From Hungatella sp. UBA3048 (GTDB lineage Bacteria > Bacillota > Clostridia > Lachnospirales > Lachnospiraceae): a stretch of 64,000 nucleotides of DNA. The translations under genes and the position numbers were made by a program. Of the stretch, positions 58,611 to 64,000 are shown in pieces. The first letter of the stretch is position 1. Each line of letters begins with the position of its first letter. Under the pieces are notes generated by a model. The model worked only from the letters and a program-made list of their open reading frames with translations, had not been told where the DNA came from and made no database searches. The DNA lies in contig DFCS01000051.1 in NCBI GenBank assembly GCA_002367105.1, positions 101,786 through 165,785 of the forward strand, written 5' to 3'.

Positions 58611-59339
58611 TTACAGCCTCGCTTTCGTTGTTATCGTACTTCCAGTAAAATCATAAGGAGTCACAAACTTTTCCTTCAGCCGCAGCAACTCTTTCCTGGA
58701 AATGCCACATTCCAGTAAAAATCCGGCAGCTGATCCCCATTTCTTTTCAATTTCATCCAACAGTTTTTGCATATTGCTTCCATGAGATCCTGAAATATCT
58801 GTGGTAAATGTTCTAATGTAGTGGTGGCTCATCTCATAATCTGCAATAACGTCTTCTCTGCTTACCCCCACAGCGCCTAAAAGCAGCATGGCTATAATTC
58901 CAGTTCTGTCCTTCCCTGCCGCACAGTGAAACAGGGCCGGGCCATCTGCCTGAATCATGGCTCTGACTGCATCCCGTATCTCCGTTCTTGCATGATTTAT
59001 AATCTGTCTGTACATCCGAATTAAGGTTTTTGTGTCTTCTACCGTATCATTAACCCGGAGTTGTTCGGCTGCTATCGGTCCCATGAGAGAAATCCCCAGC
59101 CAGTCAGCTCCTTTTACCGGTAAATCCGGCATTTTTTCTCTTTCATGGGGATAACGCAAATCCAGGACCTGTGATATACCCAGGCATTCCAGTATTTCCA
59201 TATCTTCTTTCAAAGCCTTATGAAGGCTGGTGCTCCGGAAAAATACTCCCCATTTCGTAATTCCGTCTTTACATGCATAACCACCCAAATCCCTGAAATT
59301 AGAAATCCTTTTCATAGGATAATGCCGGCAAGCCACCAT
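58611..59339 (-). CDS. Tyrosine-phosphatase-like protein (Y_phosphatase3)
   Basis: 242 residues from the ATG at 59339 (GAGGA upstream). ISNFRDLGGYACKDG, VLDLRYPHEREK and the catalytic loop FHCAAGKDRTGIIAMLLL (Cys, Arg) are the hallmarks of this dual-specificity-type family; YEMSHHY is also conserved. Members dephosphorylate phosphotyrosine, phosphoinositide or small phospho-metabolites. In this sugar operon a metabolite phosphatase is a fair guess. Four bp before the kinase gene. Confidence 0.85.
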   Translation of the reverse strand: MVACRHYPMKRISNFRDLGGYACKDGITKWGVFFRSTSLHKALKEDMEILECLGISQVLDLRYPHEREKMPDLPVKGADWLGISLMGPIAAEQLRVNDTVEDTKTLIRMYRQIINHARTEIRDAVRAMIQADGPALFHCAAGKDRTGIIAMLLLGAVGVSREDVIADYEMSHHYIRTFTTDISGSHGSNMQKLLDEIEKKWGSAAGFLLECGISRKELLRLKEKFVTPYDFTGSTITTKARL

Positions 59340-59364
59340 ATTATTTTCCTCATTTCTTATATTC

Positions 59365-60135
59365 TTATTTTTTATGTTCCGACGGCAGCGGATCTCTGGA
59401 AGTCTTTGCATCTCCAAAAAAGAAGAAGAAATCCTGGAGTTCTGTAGTCATCATCCCGTGAATCCGGTTTAACTTCTCTGCTTCCTCTAGCAGACAGCCT
59501 CTGTCATAAGGAACGCGGCACAGTCTGATCTCTCCATTTTCAATCAAAGCATAATGAGCCGTCTTATCTGAATCATCCGGTCTACGATAAGATGCACTCC
59601 CAGGATTGATCCATAGCATATCCTGATCCAGAACATGGATGCACTGCCGGTGTGAATGTCCAAATATCATACGTCTTTTTTGGGCAGCCCCATATTCCGG
59701 TGCTGCGTATTTTTTCCAGTACTCATCAAACTGCTGCCTGCTTTCAATGACGCCGTAAGTTTGATCATACTGATGCTGTATCATATATACATATCCGTCA
59801 GCTTCAAAAGTCAAATGCAGAGGAAGCTGTTCCAGATAATGAATTCTGTCTTCATCCAGTTTGCGGCAATTATGATGCACCCATTTGTATTCCTGAGAAG
59901 GCACATTCCAGTATTTATCCTGTTTCCAGATATTAACTGTGTGTATGTCATGATTCCCCTGAACCAGCTTTTGAGAGGAGCACTGCCTTAATAAATCCAC
60001 TGCTTCAGCCGGTGCGGTTCCATAGTCCACCAGATCCCCGGCACAGCATAACAAATCAAAATTCTTAACTGTATCCAATATTGTTTTTAATGCCCATATA
60101 TTACTATGTATATCTGATATCACCAATAGTTTCAT
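59365..60135 (-). CDS. Calcineurin-like metallophosphoesterase (YfcE type)
   Basis: 256 residues from the ATG at 60135 (GGGAGG upstream); the longer frame lacks a ribosome site. Metal motifs: VISDIHSNIWAL, CCAGDLVDYG, QGNHDIH, and FGHSHRQCIH with INPGSASYRR. YfcE/DUF2851-like phosphodiesterases cleave phosphodiesters or small phosphomonoesters. Its place after the PhnP-like gene suggests they act in series. Confidence 0.85.
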   Translation of the reverse strand: MKLLVISDIHSNIWALKTILDTVKNFDLLCCAGDLVDYGTAPAEAVDLLRQCSSQKLVQGNHDIHTVNIWKQDKYWNVPSQEYKWVHHNCRKLDEDRIHYLEQLPLHLTFEADGYVYMIQHQYDQTYGVIESRQQFDEYWKKYAAPEYGAAQKRRMIFGHSHRQCIHVLDQDMLWINPGSASYRRPDDSDKTAHYALIENGEIRLCRVPYDRGCLLEEAEKLNRIHGMMTTELQDFFFFFGDAKTSRDPLPSEHKK

Positions 60136-60228
60136 ACAAATCCTCCCTATTCTACCGCTCAAATTAAAAACGGAGAGTCCAGACACCGGATAATTGGAAA
60201 GGAGGAGGTATCTCACCATCCTCCTTTT

Positions 60229-61068
60229 TTACTTAATATTAACAATCATACCGTCATAAGCCACGGTAAAACCCTCTGGTCCCATCAGTGTTTGAAGATC
60301 ATCATGAATAATCCCGCTCATATGGGATAAATGATTCAAATAATACCTGGTTCCCTCTCCTGCACATCCCATCTGTTCCAGATGCAACTTAAGTTCAAGA
60401 TTTTCCCTGATTCCCATATGTCCATCTCCCGGTAATGTGCCTCTTGCACAGTCCATGCTGACTGCATGGAATACCAGTCCCAAACTTTCTATCAGTTCCA
60501 GGGTTTCTGCTGAAGGAGTTCCGGTATCATTGGCATAAAGCAGATTGGTGACTCCATCGGTCACCGCATAAATATAACAGAGCTCATCCTTTTTATGATT
60601 TGCTTTTAACGGGCAGAAAGACAATCCTCCTGCCTGAAACCAGGTGCCTGTCTCCACAGGCACATATTTTAGCCTGGAAGCTCTGGCATTAGGTTCCTCC
60701 GCCAATGCCTTATGGATCACTGACTGTACAAAGCTGCTTCCATATACAGAAAGGTAGCTTTCTTCTTTATGGATTTGTTTAACCGCACCTTCCTTGGCTC
60801 TTAATTCAAGAAAGAAGGAATCCAGATGATCCTTATGGGTATGGGTTACCACCAGGTCTTTGACCTTTCCCAGTTCCAGCCCCAGAAGCAGGGACTGGGC
60901 ATAAAGGTCAGGGGACAAATCAATCAGTATTCTATCGTTTATCATGGCACAGCTTCTGGTCTTTAAATTATGTCCGCCTTTTTTTCTTGCACGCTCGCAA
61001 GCCTCACAGCGGCAGAACATTCCCGGAAACCCTTCTGCTGCTCCGGTGCCAATATATTGAAGCTTCAT
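60229..61068 (-). CDS. PhnP-like MBL-fold phosphodiesterase
   Basis: 279 residues. Begins LQYIGTGAAEGFPGMFCRCEAC (broken: IGTGAAEGFPG, CRCEACERARK), the PhnP start including structural Cys residues, then the metal site THTHKDHLD and later LNHLSHMSG. PhnP hydrolyses 5-phosphoribosyl 1,2-cyclic phosphate. The homologue here may open a cyclic phosphate made from the imported sugar. 9 bp after the permease gene. Confidence 0.82.
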   Translation of the reverse strand: MKLQYIGTGAAEGFPGMFCRCEACERARKKGGHNLKTRSCAMINDRILIDLSPDLYAQSLLLGLELGKVKDLVVTHTHKDHLDSFFLELRAKEGAVKQIHKEESYLSVYGSSFVQSVIHKALAEEPNARASRLKYVPVETGTWFQAGGLSFCPLKANHKKDELCYIYAVTDGVTNLLYANDTGTPSAETLELIESLGLVFHAVSMDCARGTLPGDGHMGIRENLELKLHLEQMGCAGEGTRYYLNHLSHMSGIIHDDLQTLMGPEGFTVAYDGMIVNIK

Positions 61069-61077
61069 AATAATCTC

Positions 61078-61932
61078 CTAACCTTTAATTCCTGACATTG
61101 TCAAAGACTGAATGAACTGTTTTTGGAACAGCAGGAAAATAATAAATACAGGGAGGGTCATTAAAGTAGCAAATGCAAAAATCTGTCCCCAGAAAATATA
61201 TACATCCGTTGATAGGGCACGCAAAGCTAAAGGCAGGGTCCGGTATGTTTCATCTCTGGTTACCAGAGTCGGCCACAGTAAGTCCCCCCAGGAACGGATA
61301 AACGCCATAATAATCACTGTGGCACAAATAGGCTTTGACAGGGGAAGCATGATTTTCCAGAAAATCCCGCCATAAGACTCCCCATCCACAATAGCCGCCT
61401 CCATCAATTCCTTTGGCATTCCTTTAAAATGATTATAATATAAAAAGATATACATGGGATAGCCTATGGTTGGCAAAGCCAGTCCTGCATAGCTGTTGAG
61501 CATACGGAATTCATTCGCAACCATAAAACGGTTAATGATAACTGCTTCAGTCGGAATAATGGATAATGCAATAATCAGTGAAACCATAAGATTCTTTCCT
61601 TTGAAGTCCAGCATACCAAGTGCATATCCAATCATGGCATTGACGATAGTCACCAGTGACACATTTATGACAGCCACCACAACGGAATTTTTAAAGAATT
61701 TCATGAAATCTACCTTGTTGATGACCTGGCTGAAATTATCAAACGTAAGGATTCCCGCCGGAAGAAATGCCTTATAAGTAGACATGTCTGCCACAATCTG
61801 GGCATCTGTTTTCAAGGAGGACACGACCATGTATACGATAGGCGCTATAAACAGAAACGCCACTAATATGTATGACATATACATAAGCAACGAATACAGC
61901 GTTTTCTTTTGCTTTGACATTGCTGTTCTCAT
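61078..61932 (-). CDS. Carbohydrate ABC transporter permease (MalG type)
   Basis: 284 residues, six membrane helices. The EAA loop reads MPKELMEAAIVDGESYGGIF and the following MLPLSKPICATVII. Family CUT1. Start ATG 61932 shares bases with the stop region of the partner permease. Confidence 0.93.
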   Translation of the reverse strand: MRTAMSKQKKTLYSLLMYMSYILVAFLFIAPIVYMVVSSLKTDAQIVADMSTYKAFLPAGILTFDNFSQVINKVDFMKFFKNSVVVAVINVSLVTIVNAMIGYALGMLDFKGKNLMVSLIIALSIIPTEAVIINRFMVANEFRMLNSYAGLALPTIGYPMYIFLYYNHFKGMPKELMEAAIVDGESYGGIFWKIMLPLSKPICATVIIMAFIRSWGDLLWPTLVTRDETYRTLPLALRALSTDVYIFWGQIFAFATLMTLPVFIIFLLFQKQFIQSLTMSGIKG

Positions 61933-62843
61933 TAGTTATCCCTCCCTACGACTTTATTTTGAATCAGGGATATCACCAGCACAACCAGGAAAAACACCAC
62001 AGCGATTGCAGAAGAATATCCAAGCTGATTATTGACAAAGCCTGATTTATACAGCAAATACACCACTGACGTTGTAGAACCTTTGGGTCCTCCGTTTGTA
62101 AGTACATAAACCTGTGTAAATAATTTTAATGTATTAATTGTTGTAGAAATCAGCACGTATACCAGCGTATTTTTCAGCATCGGAACTGTAATATACCAGA
62201 ATCGTTGGGAAGCGTTGCAGCCATCCATCCAGCCAGCCTCATACAAATCTTCCGAAATAAACTGAAGACCGCCCAGAATAATCAGCATCTGCATGCCAAG
62301 AGACTGCCAGATATACATAATGGCAATACAAAACAGCGCCCATTGGGAATCCTGCAGCCACGCCTGGGGCTGCAGACCAAATAGTTTTAATGCCGAGTTC
62401 ATAAGGCCGTCTGATCCTGGTGAAAATATAAATGACCATACCACAGCCACAACCGTCATGGTAACGATCTGGGGACTAAAATAAATAGTCCGGAATATTT
62501 TTACACCCTTCATAGAATTGTTCACCAGGACCGCCAGCATAGTTCCCAAAATGATAATTACAGGAACTACCAGCATTGCATAAACCGCTGTGTTGAGAAA
62601 GGCCTGCTGAGCCGCTCCGCTGGAAACCAGCTTCATGAAGTTTTTCAAGCCAACAAATTCAACGGCCTTTCCTGCCTTCTGCACCAGCATTTTATTCGTA
62701 AAGGAATAAACGATAGACATGCAGAAAGGCAGTATGATAAACAGTGTAATCGGAATCAAAGCCGGAGCACAAAACAGCCAGGCCGTACGTGTCTGTGCAT
62801 CACAAATCCCAGATCTGGCTCCTGTCTTTAACTGACCTTTCAT
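61932..62843 (-). CDS. Carbohydrate ABC transporter permease (MalF type)
   Basis: 303 residues, six membrane helices. Starts with the typical AWLFCAPALIPITLFIILPF; EAA loop ISEDLYEAGWMDGCNASQRF. Partner of the MalG-type permease (1-bp overlap). The ATPase is not in the window; CUT1 importers often share a distant MsmK-type ATPase. Confidence 0.93.
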   Translation of the reverse strand: MKGQLKTGARSGICDAQTRTAWLFCAPALIPITLFIILPFCMSIVYSFTNKMLVQKAGKAVEFVGLKNFMKLVSSGAAQQAFLNTAVYAMLVVPVIIILGTMLAVLVNNSMKGVKIFRTIYFSPQIVTMTVVAVVWSFIFSPGSDGLMNSALKLFGLQPQAWLQDSQWALFCIAIMYIWQSLGMQMLIILGGLQFISEDLYEAGWMDGCNASQRFWYITVPMLKNTLVYVLISTTINTLKLFTQVYVLTNGGPKGSTTSVVYLLYKSGFVNNQLGYSSAIAVVFFLVVLVISLIQNKVVGRDN

Positions 62844-62856
62844 CTATTGCTCCTCC

Positions 62857-64000
62857 TTATTTGAGATTCCATTCATTTTCAATAATAATTTCGTCAATGG
62901 ATTTTGACGCATCTTTCAGTGCCTCTGCCGCATCAGCTCCGCCAATAATATCAGAAGTGGCAGATTCCATTGCACTGTAAATGGTCATATGTGCGGGAGT
63001 TAATGGCCTCAATACAGAGATTCCGGCTTCCAGCTGTTCACGGTATAAATATAAACGTCCGCCTTCTTTTAATTCATCCTTGCTGTCCAGAACTGATTTT
63101 CTGGAAGGAATGGCTCCGTTAAAATCTGTAATCTGATTGATATATTCCGGCTGAAGAGCTGCTTCCATTACAGACCAGACTGCATCTGCAGTTCCATTCT
63201 CCGTTGCTGCCGTTGACATGGCCCAAACAGTAGAGCCTGAACAGGTAAATACGCCATGTCCAAAGTCAGGAATGGGAACAAGAATTGCATCATCTCCAAG
63301 ATTTGTTACGTGATCCGTATATTTCCAATGTCCCAACAGAGCAAGTGCACTTTCTTTTCTTCCGTAAAATGCATCTTCATAGTTGGCAGCACCATTCATA
63401 TAGCCCTGCTCCTCCAGCCAGGTAATATAGGAATAAGCAGCAATGGTTTCATCGCTGTCAAGCACTCCTTCCGTCAGCATGGTGTCACGGTTTACATAAT
63501 CTCCTCCAAAGCTGGCTACTACCGGCATATAAGTAAAGTATAAAGATGACGGTTTATTCTGACGGATGTAAATGGGATATTCCACTCCGCTGGCTTTTAA
63601 TTTTGCAAGTACATCTTCAAATTCAGCCTTGTCCCATGCTTCTTTATAGCTGACAGGAATGCGGACACCCGCAGCTTCCAGCATAGACTTGTTAGCCCAA
63701 AGAGCCATACCTGCGTCAAACTGGGCCGTGGTGATTAAATGTCCGTCATAACTGGACTCATCTACGATCGACTGGAGCAGATCATCCTTAATATCAGCCG
63801 GGATCCGATCATCCAGTGATTCAATCATTCCTGCTTCATAATAAGACGGAATCTGCAGATAATCGGCAATGATCATATCAGGAGTATCTCCAACTACCGG
63901 AGCCACCTGCATCTTGCTGTCCAGCTCATCTTTGGGATAATACTCATCATTAATTTCAAGGTTCAGTTCAGTCTCCATTTTCTGAAACATATCACGGTAA
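62857..64000 (-). CDS. Sugar ABC transporter substrate-binding protein, partial (5' end off window)
   Basis: About 380 residues of the mature protein, open to the right edge (the frame continues before the ATG at 63990 as Tyr-Arg-Asp). SBP type 1 features: VVGDTPDMIIADY, ALWANKSMLEAAGV, ESALALLGHWKY, and the end SIDEIIIENEWNLK. The signal peptide and lipobox would be past 64000. Operon head or second gene, 13 bp before the MalF-type gene. The binding preference is not predictable. Confidence 0.9.
   Translation of the reverse strand, partial: YRDMFQKMETELNLEINDEYYPKDELDSKMQVAPVVGDTPDMIIADYLQIPSYYEAGMIESLDDRIPADIKDDLLQSIVDESSYDGHLITTAQFDAGMALWANKSMLEAAGVRIPVSYKEAWDKAEFEDVLAKLKASGVEYPIYIRQNKPSSLYFTYMPVVASFGGDYVNRDTMLTEGVLDSDETIAAYSYITWLEEQGYMNGAANYEDAFYGRKESALALLGHWKYTDHVTNLGDDAILVPIPDFGHGVFTCSGSTVWAMSTAATENGTADAVWSVMEAALQPEYINQITDFNGAIPSRKSVLDSKDELKEGGRLYLYREQLEAGISVLRPLTPAHMTIYSAMESATSDIIGGADAAEALKDASKSIDEIIIENEWNLK

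Noticed and set aside
1..64000. CRISPR arrays, tRNA, rRNA, insertion-sequence transposases, riboswitches
   Set aside because: Looked for by eye; no regularly spaced repeats, tRNA cloverleaf, DDE transposase or known riboswitch core was found. Small or diverged RNAs could be missed without a covariance search.

Overview
The window looks like a chromosome segment of an anaerobic, spore-forming Clostridia, most likely a Lachnospiraceae of the Lacrimispora/Clostridium cluster XIVa type. This is inferred from moderate GC, strong AGGAGG ribosome sites, a complete F1Fo ATP synthase operon, spore-cortex type LysM-GH18 proteins, a Csp-type subtilisin and many sugar-uptake and transport genes. No rRNA, tRNA or CRISPR array was seen.

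Region 1 (1 to about 13,060) is one end of a prophage. Its replication/recombination genes run leftward (1-7,539), followed by small early genes and a lysogeny switch: Cro-like protein, operator array, CI-like repressor and an ImmA-like fragment. After these come a membrane-anchored DUF4041/T5orf172 nuclease resembling the SNIPE anti-phage protein and a tyrosine integrase. A frameshifted AT-rich gene (7,798-8,419) sits in reverse orientation inside it. The far end of the prophage lies outside the window.

Region 2 (13,094-27,297) is ordinary chromosome: a polar amino acid ABC transporter, an unknown tail-anchored protein, pyrC, a two-part ThrE-type exporter, a metal-dependent hydrolase, a small acidic lipoprotein, MmcQ/YjbR, a nitroreductase, DUF378, and a MoxR ATPase/VWA protein/LRR protein set.

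Region 3 (27,387-33,974) is the most striking part. A LysM-GH18 spore-cortex-hydrolase-like gene is split by a 5,442-bp element ending in a large serine recombinase. The junctions share ATGTATA. Removing the element restores one 381-codon reading frame exactly, and joining the element ends gives a perfectly palindromic attP. The element carries a diverged LysM-GH18 paralogue of the split gene, a Csp-like subtilisin whose catalytic Ser is Gly, and a 55-residue protein. Sequences like mother-cell sigma-E promoters precede the recombinase and the split gene. This resembles the sigK skin element: developmentally excised DNA, here in a germination/cortex gene.

Region 4 (34,063-36,135) is the collapsed remnant of another tyrosine-integrase element, related at its integrase end to the prophage of region 1. 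It holds near-identical direct repeats at its ends, GCAGTCA arm-type repeats, a candidate type I toxin-antitoxin pair, an acyltransferase and the last 45 codons of an integrase.

Region 5 (36,175-55,660) holds a two-component system, a MATE transporter, a multi-repeat NlpC/P60 lipoprotein with a 52-bp tandem repeat upstream, a ZIP transporter, the atpBEFHAGDC operon with a clear sigma-A promoter, an alpha/beta hydrolase, a heparinase II/III-like lyase, an AAC(3)-family acetyltransferase and a divergent LysR/LysE pair.

Region 6 (55,936-64,000) is a leftward sugar-utilisation operon: an ABC importer (binding protein cut by the window edge), a PhnP-like MBL hydrolase, a metallophosphoesterase, a tyrosine-phosphatase-like protein, a P-loop kinase and a GH13 sucrose-phosphorylase-like enzyme.
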